Assembly: GCF_004342285.1 (NCBI RefSeq)
Contig: NZ_SMCV01000008.1
Coordinates: 62,001 to 126,000, forward strand
Reading direction: 5' to 3'
Length of the DNA stretch: 64,000 bases
Source of the DNA: Klebsiella sp. BIGb0138
GTDB lineage: Bacteria > Pseudomonadota > Gammaproteobacteria > Enterobacterales > Enterobacteriaceae
Below, in pieces: positions 40,688 through 52,146 of the stretch. Position 1 is the first letter of the stretch. Each line of letters opens with the position of its first letter. The position numbers and the translations under genes are program-made. Below the pieces are notes generated by a model. That model had not been told where the DNA came from, ran no database searches, and saw nothing but the letters and a program-made list of their open reading frames with translations.

Positions 40688-41680
40688 TTATTCGCGGAAT
40701 AGCGCTTCGATGTTCAGCCCCTGGCCTTGCAGGATCTCCCGCAGACGGCGCAGGCCTTCAACCTGGATCTGACGGACGCGTTCGCGGGTCAGGCCAATTT
40801 CACGGCCAACATCTTCAAGCGTCGCGGCTTCGTAACCCAGCAGACCAAAACGACGGGCCAGGACTTCACGCTGCTTGGCGTTCAGCTCGAACAGCCATTT
40901 AACGATGCTTTGTTTCATATCATCGTCCTGCGTGGTGTCTTCCGGACCGTTGTCTTTCTCATCGGCCAGAATATCCAGCAGCGCTTTTTCCGAGTCACCG
41001 CCCAGCGGTGTATCCACTGAGGTAATGCGCTCGTTGAGACGTAGCATACGGCTAACGTCATCTACCGGCTTATCCAGCTGTTCGGCAATCTCTTCCGCAC
41101 TCGGTTCGTGGTCCAGCTTATGGGACAACTCACGTGCGGTACGCAGATAGACGTTCAGCTCTTTAACAATATGGATAGGCAAACGGATGGTACGGGTTTG
41201 GTTCATGATCGCCCGTTCAATCGTCTGACGAATCCACCAGGTCGCGTAAGTTGAAAAACGGAACCCACGTTCCGGGTCAAACTTCTCAACCGCGCGGATC
41301 AGCCCCAGATTGCCCTCTTCAATCAGATCCAGCAGAGCCAGACCACGATTGCTATAACGACGAGCAATCTTCACGACCAGACGCAGGTTACTTTCTATCA
41401 TCCGGCGGCGTGAAGCCACATCACCACGCAACGCGCGACGGGCGAAATAGACTTCTTCTTCGGCCGTCAGCAGTGGGGAATAACCAATCTCACCAAGATA
41501 GAGCTGCGTCGCATCAAGCACGCGCTGCGTAGCGCCTTGCGACAGAAGGTCTTCCTCAGCCAGATCGCTATCACTGGGTTCCTCTTCTACTAAGGCTTTC
41601 TCATCGAAAACCTCGACTCCGTTCTCATCAAATTCCGCGTCTTCATTTAAATCATGAACTTTCAGCGTATTCTGACTCAT
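40688..41680 (-). CDS. rpoS: RNA polymerase sigma factor RpoS
   Basis: A 330-residue stationary-phase and general-stress sigma factor, full E. coli length, starting [17 protein letters not shown]. Regions 1.2 to 4.2 are all present ([54 protein letters not shown]). No frameshift or early stop is seen, although rpoS is often mutated in cultured strains. Its long leader, regulated by small RNAs and Hfq in E. coli, would begin inside nlpD. Confidence 0.99.
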   Translation of the reverse strand: MSQNTLKVHDLNEDAEFDENGVEVFDEKALVEEEPSDSDLAEEDLLSQGATQRVLDATQLYLGEIGYSPLLTAEEEVYFARRALRGDVASRRRMIESNLRLVVKIARRYSNRGLALLDLIEEGNLGLIRAVEKFDPERGFRFSTYATWWIRQTIERAIMNQTRTIRLPIHIVKELNVYLRTARELSHKLDHEPSAEEIAEQLDKPVDDVSRMLRLNERITSVDTPLGGDSEKALLDILADEKDNGPEDTTQDDDMKQSIVKWLFELNAKQREVLARRFGLLGYEAATLEDVGREIGLTRERVRQIQVEGLRRLREILQGQGLNIEALFRE

Positions 41681-41837
41681 AAAGATGGCTCCTACCCGTG
41701 ATCCCTGAGCAAAGCACCTTCGCTGTACATCCTTCAAACGACGCCCGGACGGAAACGCTTTGCCTCTGCTAAGCAGCTGCGGTGTGACCATCCTGGCGCC
41801 GGTTAACGGATATGCCGCTTATCCGTACTTCGCCAAA

Positions 41838-42965
41838 TTATCGCTGCGGTAAGTACTGCAGCGGGTTGACGGATTTCCCCTTGTAACGAATTTCAAAATG
41901 TAATCTTGTTGAGCTGGTACCGGTGCTACCCATGGTAGCGATTTTCTGCCCCGCTTTGACTTCCTGTTGCTCCCGGACCAGCATGGTATCGTTATGAGCG
42001 TAGGCACTCAGGTAATCATCGTTGTGTTTGATGATAATAAGATTACCGTAACCGCGCAGTGCGTTACCGGCATAGACGACGCGCCCGTCTGCGGTCGCGA
42101 CAATAGCCTGTCCCTTACTGCCTGCAATATCGATACCTTTATTGCCGCCTTCCGCGCCGCTAAAGTTCTCGATAATCTTGCCATCAGTCGGCCAGCGCCA
42201 TGTGGAGATCGGCGAACTGGTTGACGTACTGCTTGCAGTCGGTTGGTTCGTACTGACAGCTGGAGCCGTAACTGGCGCGACGGTAGTGGCCGTCGTCGCG
42301 GGTTTATTATTCGGCAACATCTTATTAGCACTCTGTTCACCTGAGGATTCAGAATACGTAATAGTTGGTTGGGACGCAACCACTGCGGTTGATTTTTGTG
42401 CAGAATGTGAGGCCGCCGGCGCACCGCCGCTGGCCTGCGCGCTGGCCTGAGCTACGGCATTATCGCCGGTAATCGGCTGGCCGGCAGCGTTGCCGACCTG
42501 CAGCGTCTGACCGACGTTCAGGCCGTACGGCGCCGGGATATTATTGCGCTGCGCGAGGTCGCGGAAATCGTTACCGGTGACCCAGGCAATATAGAACAGC
42601 GTATCGCCGCGTTTCACGGTATAGGTGCTGCCACCGGTATAGCTGCCTTTCGGAATATCGCCGTATTTGCGGTTATAGACGATCTTACCGTTGACGGTTT
42701 GCACCGGCTGCTGGGCCATCGGCTGAACCTGAGTCGCCGGCGTCTGCACCGGCTGTACCTGGGGCGTCCGGGGAACAATGGCGGAACCAGTGGTCGACGG
42801 CGGGGTAATCAGCATCCCGGAATTGGTCCCCGAAGACTGGGCGCCACCCGCCGAGCTAACCGGCGCGGGCGGATTATTGCTACTGGAGCAACCCGCCAGC
42901 CAGAGTGAGACCAGTGATAACGCCGTAATACGGCTTAAGGTAAATTTTGGGCTTCCCGCGCTCAT
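41838..42965 (-). CDS. nlpD: lipoprotein NlpD, activator of murein amidase
   Basis: A 375-residue outer-membrane lipoprotein with lipobox LAGC (lipidated Cys26), a LysM domain (about residues 118-165, [19 protein letters not shown]), a Ser/Thr/Pro/Gln-rich linker and a degenerate LytM/M23 domain at the C terminus. The domain lacks catalytic activity in the family and instead activates AmiC at the division septum. The main rpoS promoter lies in this gene in E. coli. Confidence 0.96.
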   Translation of the reverse strand: MSAGSPKFTLSRITALSLVSLWLAGCSSSNNPPAPVSSAGGAQSSGTNSGMLITPPSTTGSAIVPRTPQVQPVQTPATQVQPMAQQPVQTVNGKIVYNRKYGDIPKGSYTGGSTYTVKRGDTLFYIAWVTGNDFRDLAQRNNIPAPYGLNVGQTLQVGNAAGQPITGDNAVAQASAQASGGAPAASHSAQKSTAVVASQPTITYSESSGEQSANKMLPNNKPATTATTVAPVTAPAVSTNQPTASSTSTSSPISTWRWPTDGKIIENFSGAEGGNKGIDIAGSKGQAIVATADGRVVYAGNALRGYGNLIIIKHNDDYLSAYAHNDTMLVREQQEVKAGQKIATMGSTGTSSTRLHFEIRYKGKSVNPLQYLPQR

Positions 42966-43069
42966 TTATCCCCCAGGAATATGTTAACTGCCAATATCTT
43001 GCTTACCGGGTCACACCCGGCCAGGACACTGAAAATGTGTCCACCCTACGCCTAAAGTCAGGCAAAAAA

Positions 43070-43087
43070 ACCCGGATTAATCCGGGT
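43070..43087 (-). terminator. pcm terminator
   Basis: Near-perfect palindrome ACCCGGATTAATCCGGGT followed by seven T on the minus strand, immediately after the pcm stop (43089). It separates the pcm transcript from nlpD. Confidence 0.92.
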
Positions 43088-43088
43088 C

Positions 43089-43715
43089 TCACGCCAGCTC
43101 CCCCTGAACCAGCGGAACGAAGCGCACGGCTTCAACGGTATCAATCACAAACTCATTTCCGCGACGACGGATCCGTTTCAGGAACTGATGCTCCTCACCG
43201 ACCGGTAAAACCAGCACGCCCCCCTCATCCAGCTGCGCCAGCAGCGCGGGCGGTATTTCCGGCGGCGCGGCGGTCACGATAATCGCATCAAAAGGAGCGC
43301 GTGCCTGCCAACCCTGCCATCCATCGCCATGACGGGTTGAAACATTATGTAAATCAAGTTGTTTGAGGCGACGACGCGCATGCCACTGTAAACTCTTGAT
43401 GCGCTCGACCGAACAGACGTGATGCACCAGGTGTGCCAGGATCGCCGTCTGGTAGCCCGAGCCGGTGCCGATTTCCAGCACCCGCGACTCCGGCGTCAGC
43501 GTCAGAAGCTCCGTCATCCGCGCCACCATGTAGGGTTGCGAGATGGTTTGCCCCTGGCCAATCGGCAATGCCGTGTTTTCCCACGCCTTATGTTCGAAGG
43601 CCTCATCAACGAATTTTTCCCGCGGCACCAGAGAAATCGCCTCCAGCACGCGTTCGTCGACGATGCCCTGAGTGCGCAGTTGATTCAGCAGACTTTCAAC
43701 ACGTTTGCTTACCAT
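43089..43715 (-). CDS. pcm: protein-L-isoaspartate O-methyltransferase
   Basis: A 208-residue SAM-dependent enzyme that methylates L-isoaspartyl residues in damaged proteins. It has the SAM loop [16 protein letters not shown] (about residues 78-93) and the conserved [13 protein letters not shown]. It overlaps surE by 7 nt. surE, pcm and nlpD-rpoS form the known stationary-phase cluster. Confidence 0.97.
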   Translation of the reverse strand: MVSKRVESLLNQLRTQGIVDERVLEAISLVPREKFVDEAFEHKAWENTALPIGQGQTISQPYMVARMTELLTLTPESRVLEIGTGSGYQTAILAHLVHHVCSVERIKSLQWHARRRLKQLDLHNVSTRHGDGWQGWQARAPFDAIIVTAAPPEIPPALLAQLDEGGVLVLPVGEEHQFLKRIRRRGNEFVIDTVEAVRFVPLVQGELA

Positions 43716-44470
43716 TGGGTATCCACTCCGACGCGATCCAGCCAGTCGGTCACCACTTCATGGGCCTGGTGGGCGGTTAAATCAACGTGCAGCGGGGTGA
43801 TCGAAACGTAGCCTTCATCCACTGCCGCAAAGTCGGTATCCGGCCCGGCATCGTGTTTTTCTCCCGGCGGACCAATCCAGTACAGCGTATTGCCGCGCGG
43901 ATCTTTTTGCGGAATGACCTGGTCGGCGGGATGGCGGCTGCCGCAGCGGGTGACGCGGATACCTTTAATCTGCGCAAGCGGCAGATCCGGCACATTGATA
44001 TTGAGGATACGCCCGGTACGCAGCGGTTCGCGGCTTAGCGCGCGAAGAACAGAACAGGTAATGGCCGCCGCGGTGTCGTAGTGCTGGTGGCCGTTCAGCG
44101 AAACGGCCAGCGCCGGGAAGCCAAGGTGACGGCCTTCCATCGCCGCCGCGACGGTGCCGGAATAGATAACGTCATCGCCAAGATTCGGGCCGGCGTTAAT
44201 ACCGGAAACCACGATATCCGGGCGGGGACGCATCAGGGCGTTAACGCCGAGGTAGACACAGTCCGTGGGCGTGCCCATCTGGACGGCGATATCGCCATTG
44301 TCGAAGGTAAAGGTACGAAGCGAAGACTCCAGGGTCAGGGAATTCGATGCGCCACTGCGGTTACGATCGGGTGCAACTACCTGGACCTCAGCAAACTCCC
44401 GTAAGGCCTTCGCCAGGGTCTGAATGCCCGGCGCATGAATCCCGTCATCGTTACTCAGCAATATTCGCAT
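43709..44470 (-). CDS. surE: 5'/3'-nucleotidase and polyphosphatase SurE
   Basis: A 253-residue divalent-metal phosphatase for nucleoside monophosphates and short polyphosphate. The metal site NDDG lies near residue 8, and the [25 protein letters not shown] region is conserved. ATG at 44470 gives the E. coli length; a GTG six nt upstream is an alternative. It overlaps truD by 20 nt and pcm by 7 nt. Confidence 0.96.
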   Translation of the reverse strand: MRILLSNDDGIHAPGIQTLAKALREFAEVQVVAPDRNRSGASNSLTLESSLRTFTFDNGDIAVQMGTPTDCVYLGVNALMRPRPDIVVSGINAGPNLGDDVIYSGTVAAAMEGRHLGFPALAVSLNGHQHYDTAAAITCSVLRALSREPLRTGRILNINVPDLPLAQIKGIRVTRCGSRHPADQVIPQKDPRGNTLYWIGPPGEKHDAGPDTDFAAVDEGYVSITPLHVDLTAHQAHEVVTDWLDRVGVDTQW

Positions 44471-45500
44471 AGTCACCCGTTGTATTGATAAGTTCCCTTA
44501 CCACGCTGGTGGCGAAGCTGCCCGCCGGCAGCCAGAAACGCAGTTCAACGGTTACGTCATCCCACCAGTTCCAGCTCATCTGCTGCGGATAGAGCAGCAT
44601 CGCCCGGCGCGCCGCCTCTACTTTTTCACGCACCAGCAAAGCCTGGAGCTGCGTCTCTTCTGCCACTGCCGCCTGCTCTGCGGCCAGCGCATCGCGTTGG
44701 CTGCCCCACTCGCCGCTTCCCGGTAACGCCGCAGTAATCATCAGTTCACGGTTATCAACCCGTGCCTGCAGCTGCGCGCGCTCCTCCAGCGTGGCGACAA
44801 ACCAGCTCCCGCGCCCCGCTAATTGTAGCGCATCGCCATCAACAACCTGATTAAATTCCGGTTTTTTTAATCTAATACTGACCTGTTGATTAAACAAGCC
44901 GCTGCGGGCCGCCGACAGCCAAAAACTGCGTTTATTGCGATCGCGAACCGGCGCGCCGCTCTCGGCCCAGCGCAACGCGCCGAGCAGATTGTTGCCGCCG
45001 ATACCAAACCGCTGGGCGCCGAAATAGTTCGGCACACCCTGCGCGGCAATAGCCTGCAGACGCCGCTCGACATCGTCGCGATCGCTGATTTCCCGCAGGA
45101 TCAGGGTAAACTGGTTGCCCTTCAGCGCGCCAGGGCGCAGCTTGCGTTTATGCCGCGCGTACTCCAGTACCTGGCAGCCTTCCAGCTGAAACTGGCTCAG
45201 ATCGGGCATCTCTTTGCCCGGAACCCGCGCGCACAGCCACTGTTCGGTCACCGCATGTTTGTCTTTCTGCCCGGCAAAGCTGACTTCGCGCGCGTGGATT
45301 TTAAGAAATTTCGCCAGGGCGTCAGCAACAAAGCGGGTATTGCAGTCCTTTTTCAGCACCCGTACCAGCAGGTGTTCGCCTTCACCGTCAGGTGCAAAAC
45401 CGAGATCCTCAACGACCACAAAGTCTTCCGGATTGGCTTTCAGTATCCCCTGCCCCTGCGGTTTACCGTGCAGCCAGGTGAGGTCATTGAAAGCGATCAT
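44451..45500 (-). CDS. truD: tRNA pseudouridine(13) synthase TruD
   Basis: A 349-residue enzyme that makes pseudouridine 13 in tRNA-Glu. The catalytic Asp is in [14 protein letters not shown] (about residue 80), and the TruD-specific NYFGAQRFG and [10 protein letters not shown] motifs are present. It overlaps ispF by 4 nt. Confidence 0.97.
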   Translation of the reverse strand: MIAFNDLTWLHGKPQGQGILKANPEDFVVVEDLGFAPDGEGEHLLVRVLKKDCNTRFVADALAKFLKIHAREVSFAGQKDKHAVTEQWLCARVPGKEMPDLSQFQLEGCQVLEYARHKRKLRPGALKGNQFTLILREISDRDDVERRLQAIAAQGVPNYFGAQRFGIGGNNLLGALRWAESGAPVRDRNKRSFWLSAARSGLFNQQVSIRLKKPEFNQVVDGDALQLAGRGSWFVATLEERAQLQARVDNRELMITAALPGSGEWGSQRDALAAEQAAVAEETQLQALLVREKVEAARRAMLLYPQQMSWNWWDDVTVELRFWLPAGSFATSVVRELINTTGDYANIAE

Positions 45501-45976
45501 GGCTGAACCTTATGCAGCAGCGCCACCGCTTCGCAGGCGATACCTTCGCCGCGGCCGGTGAAGCCCAGCTTTTCGGTGGTCGTCGCTTTCACGTTAACGT
45601 CGTCCATATGGCAGCCCAAATCTTCGGCGATAAAGACGCGCATTTGCGGAATATGCGGCAGCATTTTTGGCGCCTGAGCGATGATGGTGACATCAACGTT
45701 ACCGAGGGTATAGCCTTTGGCCTGGATCCGCCGCCAGGCTTCACGCAGCAGCTCACGGCTGTCGGCGCCCTTGAAGGCCGGGTCGGTATCCGGGAACAGC
45801 TTGCCGATATCCCCCAGCGCCGCGGCGCCCAGCAGGGCATCGGTCAGCGCATGCAGCGCCACGTCGCCGTCGGAGTGGGCCAGCAGCCCTTTTTCATAGG
45901 GAACGCGTACCCCGCCAATGATGATTGGGCCTTCACCGCCAAAAGCGTGTACGTCAAAACCGTGTCCAATTCGCAT
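45497..45976 (-). CDS. ispF: 2-C-methyl-D-erythritol 2,4-cyclodiphosphate synthase
   Basis: A 159-residue trimeric enzyme of the MEP isoprenoid pathway. The zinc ligands are Asp8 and His10 in [12 protein letters not shown] and His42 in the [18 protein letters not shown] signature. It overlaps ispD by 1 nt and truD by 4 nt. Confidence 0.98.
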   Translation of the reverse strand: MRIGHGFDVHAFGGEGPIIIGGVRVPYEKGLLAHSDGDVALHALTDALLGAAALGDIGKLFPDTDPAFKGADSRELLREAWRRIQAKGYTLGNVDVTIIAQAPKMLPHIPQMRVFIAEDLGCHMDDVNVKATTTEKLGFTGRGEGIACEAVALLHKVQP

Positions 45977-46686
45977 TAAGCCTTCTCCTGGTGTCGGGAA
46001 CGGGTAAGGTAAAATTCTGCCAGCGCCAGGTCTTCCGGGCGGGTGACTTTAATATTATCAGCTCGTCCGGCGACCAGTTCGGGATGGAAGCCACAGTACT
46101 CCAGCGCCGAGGCTTCATCGGTGATGGTCGCGCTGTCATTCAGCGCGCGCGTCAGGCAGTCGAGGAGGAGCTCACGAGGGAAAAATTGCGGCGTCAGCGC
46201 ATGCCACAGATCGTTACGGTCGACCGTGTGCGCAATGGCTACCTTGCCGGGTTCCGCGCGTTTCATGGTGTCGCGTACCGGCGCGGCGAGGATACCGCCG
46301 ACCCGGCTGGTATCCCGCAAGGCCAGCAGACGGCAGAGATCGTCCTGATGCAGACACGGGCGGGCGGCATCGTGCACCAGCACCCATTCCGCGTCAGGTA
46401 ACGCCTGCAGTCCGGCCAGCACGGAGTCGGCGCGTTCAGCGCCGCCGTCAACGACGGTGATTTGCGGATGATTTGCCAGCGGCAGCTGGCTGAAGCGGAT
46501 ATCGCCTGGACTGACGGCTATCACCACGCGCTGCACGCACGCGTTCGCCAACAGCGCGGCAACCGCGTGTTCGAGAATCGTTTTGTTACCGATTGAGAGA
46601 TATTGTTTCGGGCATTCCGTTTGCATGCGGCGGCCAAAACCGGCTGCCGGTACCACGGCGCAAACACCCGGAAAAGTGGCTGCCAT
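45976..46686 (-). CDS. ispD: 2-C-methyl-D-erythritol 4-phosphate cytidylyltransferase
   Basis: A 236-residue nucleotidyltransferase of the MEP pathway that makes CDP-methylerythritol. The nucleotide-binding signature [20 protein letters not shown] is at residues 10-29. The start at 46686 gives the E. coli length; 21 upstream codons overlap ftsB and are rejected. It lies 19 nt after ftsB. Confidence 0.97.
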   Translation of the reverse strand: MAATFPGVCAVVPAAGFGRRMQTECPKQYLSIGNKTILEHAVAALLANACVQRVVIAVSPGDIRFSQLPLANHPQITVVDGGAERADSVLAGLQALPDAEWVLVHDAARPCLHQDDLCRLLALRDTSRVGGILAAPVRDTMKRAEPGKVAIAHTVDRNDLWHALTPQFFPRELLLDCLTRALNDSATITDEASALEYCGFHPELVAGRADNIKVTRPEDLALAEFYLTRSRHQEKA

Positions 46687-46705
46687 GTCGTAATCCTGGG
46701 CTTGT

Positions 46706-47017
46706 CTATCGATTGTTCTGCGCCGCCCCCTGGTTGCGTTTAGACGCATCCGGGACCAGACGATAAAATGTTTCGCCCGGGCGGGTCATGCTTAGTTCAT
46801 TGCGCGCGCGCTCTTCGATCGCTTCCTGACCGCCGTTGAGGTCATCGATTTCCGCGAACAGCTGATCGTTGCGCGCCTTTAATTTGCTGTTAGTGGCTTG
46901 CTGCGCGGTAACGTCGTCATTCACCCGGCTATAGTCGTGCAGACCATTTTTACCGAACCACAGCGAGTACTGCAGCCAGACCAGCAAAGCCAATAGTAGC
47001 AGCGTTAATTTACCCAT
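46706..47017 (-). CDS. ftsB: cell division protein FtsB
   Basis: A 103-residue protein of E. coli length: short cytosolic tail, one membrane span ([18 protein letters not shown]) and a periplasmic coiled coil (about residues 28-63). It links FtsL and FtsQ in the divisome and helps activate septal peptidoglycan synthesis. It leads the ftsB-ispDF-truD-surE-pcm cluster. Confidence 0.97.
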   Translation of the reverse strand: MGKLTLLLLALLVWLQYSLWFGKNGLHDYSRVNDDVTAQQATNSKLKARNDQLFAEIDDLNGGQEAIEERARNELSMTRPGETFYRLVPDASKRNQGAAQNNR

Positions 47018-47157
47018 TCTGCCCCCTGAAAAACGGCATCATCATCCCATAACTCGCCCGAGTATTTTACTCCGACGCGCGGACGACGCCGCGTAACGCG
47101 GGGACTGTAACACATTTCTGTCGCCGATACCCAGGCTTGATTTACACAGCAAAAGGA

Positions 47158-47484
47158 CTAACCCAGCAGCCAGAGGAACAGCAGACCAAACATCAGTCCG
47201 ACCGTCAAAATCGTCGCGCAGGCGCTATAGAGGAGTTTACCGTTCAACAACGAATGCAGCGCAATACCGACCACCACGGCCACCGGCATCAAAGCAAGGA
47301 AGAACGGCCAGGTATAGAGGAGGAAAAACAGCGTATTACTGCCATAGATCAGGAAGGGAATACCCAGCGCCAGTAGCCATGAAATAAACCCCACGGCGGC
47401 GCCTGACAAAGACCAGGTGGTCTCGTCATTGGCCACCGGCGGTGGTTCTGAGCGAATAATACTGATGTTCTGGGTATTGCGCAT
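47158..47484 (-). CDS. ygbE: DUF3561 family inner-membrane protein YgbE
   Basis: A 108-residue protein with an N-terminal soluble part and about three hydrophobic spans (AAVGFISWLLALGIPFLIYG, PFFLALMPVAVVVGIALH, ILTVGLMFGLLFLWLLG). The start MRNTQNIS matches E. coli YgbE; ten further codons upstream are unlikely. The function is not known. It lies between cysC and ftsB as in E. coli. Confidence 0.93.
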   Translation of the reverse strand: MRNTQNISIIRSEPPPVANDETTWSLSGAAVGFISWLLALGIPFLIYGSNTLFFLLYTWPFFLALMPVAVVVGIALHSLLNGKLLYSACATILTVGLMFGLLFLWLLG

Positions 47485-47532
47485 ATCGAATCCTGTTGAC
47501 CGGGCGACCGGCATCTCAATGCCGCCGCCGTT

Positions 47533-48138
47533 TCAGGATCTGATAATATCGCTCTGTCTGAGGAGGTCTAATAGTTGGTGCACCAAATTTGTTACCAATT
47601 GTTCACCATCCAGATGAATTTCCGCCTTTTCCGGCGATTCATACACCGAATCAATCCCGGTAAAATTACGCAATTCACCCGCACGCGCCTTCTTGTATAG
47701 CCCCTTTGGGTCTCGCGCCTCGCAAATGGCCAGCGGGGTATCGACGAACACTTCGATAAAGCGCCCTTCACCCAGCCGTTCGCGCACCATCTGCCGTTCG
47801 GCACGGTGCGGAGAGATAAACGCCGTCAATACCACCAGCCCGGCATCCACCATCAGTTTCGCGACCTCTCCGACGCGGCGAATATTTTCTTTGCGGTCCT
47901 CATCGCTGAAGCCGAGATCGCTGCACAGCCCGTGACGCACGTTATCGCCATCCAGCAGGTAGGTGCTGACCCCTATCTGATGCAGCGCCTCTTCCAGCGC
48001 GCCGGCAACGGTGGATTTACCGGAGCCGGAGAGCCCGGTAAACCACAGCACCACGCCGCGATGGCCGTGGTGCTGTTCGCGCTGCTGCTGCGTAACCGGA
48101 TGGGCATGCCAGACGACGTTTTCGTCATGCAGGGCCAT
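47533..48138 (-). CDS. cysC: adenylylsulfate kinase CysC
   Basis: A 201-residue enzyme that phosphorylates adenylyl sulfate to PAPS in sulfate assimilation. The P-loop GLSGSGKST (about residues 35-43) and the APS kinase motif [16 protein letters not shown] are present. It shares one nucleotide with the cysN stop (TAATG). Last gene of the cysG-D-N-C operon. Confidence 0.97.
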   Translation of the reverse strand: MALHDENVVWHAHPVTQQQREQHHGHRGVVLWFTGLSGSGKSTVAGALEEALHQIGVSTYLLDGDNVRHGLCSDLGFSDEDRKENIRRVGEVAKLMVDAGLVVLTAFISPHRAERQMVRERLGEGRFIEVFVDTPLAICEARDPKGLYKKARAGELRNFTGIDSVYESPEKAEIHLDGEQLVTNLVHQLLDLLRQSDIIRS

Positions 48139-49565
48139 TACTTGCCTCCCAGCAGGTCACGCGCTTCCCAGTGTGGGAAGTGTTTACGGATCAGCTGATT
48201 CAGCTCCAGCTCAAACGCGCTGAACGGCGATGCTGACGTCTGAGCGCGCTCCTGCGGCTCGCGTACCATCCCGGCGCCGACGGTGACGTTCGTCAGGCGA
48301 TCGATAAAGATCAGCCCGCCGGTTACCGGGTTGTGCTGATATTTGTCCAGCACCAGCGGTTCGTCGAAGGTTAAATCGACAAGGCCAATCCCGTTCAGCG
48401 GCAGAGACTCGACGTCACGCTGGGTCAACTTGTTGATATCAACCTGATAGCGAATGCCGTCCACCCGGGCGCGGGTTTTCTTGCCGGCGATTTTAATATC
48501 GTAGCTCTGGCCCGGGGCCAACGGCTGCTCCGCCATCCAGACCACGTCCACGCTGGCGCTCTGTACCGCAGGCAGCGTGACCTGAGCATCCACCAGCAGA
48601 TCGCCGCGGCTGATATCAATCTCGTCTTTCAGTACGATGGTAATCGCTTCACCGGCGCCGGCTTCCTGCAGGTCGCCGTCAAAGGTCACGATCCGCGCCA
48701 CGCTGGATTCAACGCCCGACGGCAGCACCTTCAGACGCTGTCCGACCTTGACGCTGCCGGAGGCCACGGTCCCGGAGAAACCGCGGAAGTCGAGGTTGGG
48801 ACGATTAACGAACTGGACCGGGAAGCGCAGCGGCTGGTTTTCCACCACCCGATGAATTTCAACGGTTTCCAGCACTTCCAGCAGCGTCGGGCCGCTGTAC
48901 CACGGCATGCTGGCGCTCTGGGTCGCGACGTTGTCCCCCTCGAGGGCAGAAAGCGGAACAAAGCGAATATCGACGTCGCCCGGCAGTTGCTCTGCAAAGG
49001 ACAGATACTCTTCGCGAATGCGGTTGAACGTCTCTTCGCTAAAGCCCACCAGGTCCATTTTGTTCACCGCCACCACCAGGTTTTTAATCCCCAGAAGCGT
49101 CGAAATAAAGCTGTGACGGCGGGTCTGATCGAGCACGCCTTTACGCGCATCCATCAGCAGAATCGCCAGATCGCAGGTGGAAGCGCCGGTCGCCATATTG
49201 CGGGTGTACTGCTCGTGCCCCGGGGTGTCGGCGATAATAAATTTGCGTTTCTCGGTAGAGAAATAGCGATAGGCGACATCGATGGTAATGCCCTGCTCGC
49301 GCTCAGCCTGCAGGCCATCCACCAGCAGCGCCAGATCCAGTTTTTCACCCTGCGTACCGTGACGCTTGCTGTCATTGTGCAGCGATGAGAGCTGATCTTC
49401 GTAAATCTGCCGGGTATCGTGCAGCAGGCGGCCAATCAGGGTGCTTTTCCCGTCATCGACGCTGCCGCAGGTCAGGAAGCGCAGCAGGCTTTTGTGCTGT
49501 TGCGCGTGCAGATAAGCTTCTACGCCGCCTTCATTAGCAATTTGTTGGGCAATTGTCGTGTTCAT
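48138..49565 (-). CDS. cysN: sulfate adenylyltransferase subunit 1 CysN
   Basis: A 475-residue GTPase subunit of ATP sulfurylase, homologous to EF-Tu. The G1 motif [10 protein letters not shown]3 DTPGHEQY and G4 NKMD are visible. GTP hydrolysis drives APS synthesis in complex with CysD. cysD lies 9 nt upstream. Confidence 0.98.
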   Translation of the reverse strand: MNTTIAQQIANEGGVEAYLHAQQHKSLLRFLTCGSVDDGKSTLIGRLLHDTRQIYEDQLSSLHNDSKRHGTQGEKLDLALLVDGLQAEREQGITIDVAYRYFSTEKRKFIIADTPGHEQYTRNMATGASTCDLAILLMDARKGVLDQTRRHSFISTLLGIKNLVVAVNKMDLVGFSEETFNRIREEYLSFAEQLPGDVDIRFVPLSALEGDNVATQSASMPWYSGPTLLEVLETVEIHRVVENQPLRFPVQFVNRPNLDFRGFSGTVASGSVKVGQRLKVLPSGVESSVARIVTFDGDLQEAGAGEAITIVLKDEIDISRGDLLVDAQVTLPAVQSASVDVVWMAEQPLAPGQSYDIKIAGKKTRARVDGIRYQVDINKLTQRDVESLPLNGIGLVDLTFDEPLVLDKYQHNPVTGGLIFIDRLTNVTVGAGMVREPQERAQTSASPFSAFELELNQLIRKHFPHWEARDLLGGK

Positions 49566-49574
49566 GGCGGCTCC

Positions 49575-50483
49575 TTAGAAATACCCCTGACGTTTCTTCA
49601 GCTCCATGGAGCCGGCCTGGTCGCGGTCAATCATTCGACCCTGACGTTCACTGGTTGTGGAGACCAGCATCTCTTCAATAATCTCCGGCAGCGTTTGCGC
49701 GTTGGACTCCACGGCGCCGGTCAGCGGCCAGCAGCCCAGAGTACGGAAACGCACCATCTGCTTTTTGATCATCTCGCCGGGCTGTAAATCGATACGATCG
49801 TCATCGATCATCATCAGCATCCCGTCACGCTCAAGCACCGGGCGCTCTGCCGCCAGATACAGCGGCACGATTTCAATATTTTCCAGATAGATGTACTGCC
49901 AGATATCCAGCTCGGTCCAGTTGGAGAGCGGGAACACGCGGATGCTTTCGCCTTTGTTAATCTGGCCGTTATAGTTATGCCACAGCTCCGGACGCTGGTT
50001 TTTCGGATCCCAGCGGTGAAAGCGGTCGCGGAACGAGTAAATCCGCTCTTTAGCGCGGGATTTTTCTTCGTCGCGACGGGCGCCGCCGAACGCGGCGTCA
50101 AAGCCGTATTTGTCCAGCGCTTGCTTCAGACCTTCGGTTTTCATGATGTCGGTATGCTTGGCGCTGCCGTGAACAAACGGGTTAATCCCCATCGCCACCC
50201 CTTCCGGGTTTTTATGCACCAGCAGTTCGCAGCCATAGGCTTTCGCCGTCCGGTCGCGGAATTCATACATCTCGCGGAATTTCCAGCCGGTATCAACATG
50301 CAGCAGCGGAAAAGGCAGGGTACCCGGATAAAACGCTTTACGCGCCAGATGCAGCATCACGCTGGAATCTTTACCGATGGAGTACATCATCACCGGGTTC
50401 GAGAATTCGGCGGCCACCTCGCGGATTATATGGATGCTTTCCGCCTCCAGTTGCCGCAGGTGAGTGAGTCGTTTTTGGTCCAT
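49575..50483 (-). CDS. cysD: sulfate adenylyltransferase subunit 2 CysD
   Basis: A 302-residue catalytic subunit of ATP sulfurylase with the PP-loop [13 protein letters not shown] (about residues 36-48). It forms the CysDN complex and activates sulfate to APS. It follows cysG by 9 nt and precedes cysN by 9 nt. Confidence 0.98.
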   Translation of the reverse strand: MDQKRLTHLRQLEAESIHIIREVAAEFSNPVMMYSIGKDSSVMLHLARKAFYPGTLPFPLLHVDTGWKFREMYEFRDRTAKAYGCELLVHKNPEGVAMGINPFVHGSAKHTDIMKTEGLKQALDKYGFDAAFGGARRDEEKSRAKERIYSFRDRFHRWDPKNQRPELWHNYNGQINKGESIRVFPLSNWTELDIWQYIYLENIEIVPLYLAAERPVLERDGMLMMIDDDRIDLQPGEMIKKQMVRFRTLGCWPLTGAVESNAQTLPEIIEEMLVSTTSERQGRMIDRDQAGSMELKKRQGYF

Positions 50484-50492
50484 AACCGTTCC

Positions 50493-51908
50493 TTAAGCCA
50501 GATTCACCACAGAGGCGTTAAACGCGTCTGCTCGGGTTGTGTGTTGAAACCAGGCGAGCTGTTGATGTAATTGCACCACTTCGCCCACCACCAGCAGAGC
50601 GGGCATCGGGGCATCTTTCGCCAGGCGTTCGAGTTGTTGTAATGTGCCAGTCGTCGTCTGCTGATCGGCACGGGTACCGCGCGAGATCACCGCCACCGGG
50701 GTATCGCGATCCCGGCCATGAGCGATGAGCTGCGCGCTGATTTCCGCCGCTTTCATGGTGCCCATATAGATAGCCAGCGTCTGACGACTTTGCGCCAACA
50801 GCGACCAGTCGAGCGAGTCGCTGTCGGCCTTGTAATGACCGGTAACAAAGGTCACGCTTTGGGCATAATCGCGATGGGTCAGCGGAATGCCGGCATAGGC
50901 CGTTGCGCCGGCGGCTGCCGTCACCCCAGGGACCACCTGAAACGGGATCCCCGCCGCCGCTGCCGCCTGTAGCTCCTCGCCGCCGCGACCAAAAATAAAG
51001 GGATCGCCGCCTTTCAGACGCACCACCGTTTTCCCCTGCCGCGCCGCATCGACCAGCATCTGGTTGGTCTGGTGCTGGGGCACCGAATGTTCGCCCGCCC
51101 GTTTACCGACGCAGATCATCTCAGCATCGCGGCGCACCAGCTCACGGACTTCCGGCGTCACCAGATAGTCGTAAAACACCACGTCCGCCTGCTGAACCGC
51201 CTGCAGGCCGCGCAGCGTAAGCAGCCCGGCATCTCCCGGCCCCGCGCCAACGAGAATGATTTCGCCAGGCCGTTTTTCCGGCTGGTATAGCTCCTCCTCC
51301 AGCGCCCTATCGGCGGCAGCCCGGTTTCCGGCGAGCATCAGGCTGGCAAAGCGGCCGTTAAAGACCCGCTCCCAGAAGCGACGCCGCGCCGCCGTGGTGC
51401 TCAGGTGCGTTTTAATCCGCTGGCGCCACTCGCTTGCCGCCTCGGCAACTCGCCCCAGATGGGTTGGCAGCAGCGCTTCAATTTTTTCGCGGATAAGCTT
51501 TGATAATACCGGTGCGGTTCCACCAGAAAAGATGGCGATCAGCAGCGGAGAGCGGTCGACTATCGAGGGAAAAACCGCTGAGCAAAGCGGCTGATTGTCG
51601 ACCACGTTAACCAGTCGGTAACGGGCGTTCGCCGCCGCGGACACCCGCTGATTGAGCGCGTCATCTTCGGTCGCGGCAATCACCAGAAACACGTCGTCAA
51701 TCTGGCGTTCCTCGAATTCGCGGGCGCGCCACTGGATCTCCTGACGTGCAACCAGCCCGGCGATCTCCTGAGATAACGCCTCAGCCACCACCTGAACGCT
51801 TGCCCCGGCGCGACGCAGAAACATAATTTTGCGCGCGGCAATTTCCCCGCCGCCGATAACCAGCACGGGCCTGTTCTTCAACCCGGCAAATAAGGGCAAA
51901 TAATCCAC
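50493..51908 (-). CDS. cysG: sirohaem synthase CysG (operon-borne copy)
   Basis: A 471-residue trifunctional enzyme: N-terminal precorrin-2 dehydrogenase/ferrochelatase ([27 protein letters not shown]) and C-terminal uroporphyrinogen-III methyltransferase ([28 protein letters not shown]). It supplies sirohaem for the CysI sulfite reductase. It is the first gene of the cysG-D-N-C operon, whereas E. coli carries cysG beside nirBDC only. A second copy elsewhere in this genome is likely, given the Klebsiella arrangement. Confidence 0.95.
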   Translation of the reverse strand: MDYLPLFAGLKNRPVLVIGGGEIAARKIMFLRRAGASVQVVAEALSQEIAGLVARQEIQWRAREFEERQIDDVFLVIAATEDDALNQRVSAAANARYRLVNVVDNQPLCSAVFPSIVDRSPLLIAIFSGGTAPVLSKLIREKIEALLPTHLGRVAEAASEWRQRIKTHLSTTAARRRFWERVFNGRFASLMLAGNRAAADRALEEELYQPEKRPGEIILVGAGPGDAGLLTLRGLQAVQQADVVFYDYLVTPEVRELVRRDAEMICVGKRAGEHSVPQHQTNQMLVDAARQGKTVVRLKGGDPFIFGRGGEELQAAAAAGIPFQVVPGVTAAAGATAYAGIPLTHRDYAQSVTFVTGHYKADSDSLDWSLLAQSRQTLAIYMGTMKAAEISAQLIAHGRDRDTPVAVISRGTRADQQTTTGTLQQLERLAKDAPMPALLVVGEVVQLHQQLAWFQHTTRADAFNASVVNLA

Positions 51909-51960
51909 GTAGCAACAACTCGCTTACAATCAGTCATACAGCGACTATAGGGTGCCGTTT

Positions 51961-52080
51961 AGAGCAAATGAAATTACTAAATGGAATGAGTAGTTACCCA
52001 AAAGAATAACGACCTGGAAAAGCAAATATCAAAAAGTGCTTAACACGCGATTTTTCCGCTATTTAAGAGCAAATGAAATT
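51961..52080. repeat. 15-bp direct repeat in the cysG-iap interval
   Basis: AGAGCAAATGAAATT occurs exactly at 51961-51975 and again at 52066-52080, 105 bp apart, in the 238-bp interval between divergent cysG and iap. The first copy is near the cysG promoter region and the second about 65 bp before iap. They could be regulatory half-sites (CysB is expected here) or traces of a duplication. No promoter could be placed with confidence. Confidence 0.6.
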
Positions 52081-52146
52081 GTTTAACCACGGTCACAGTT
52101 TCATACTAGAAGCGTTAAATTGTTACCTTCGAGAAAGGACCCCTCT

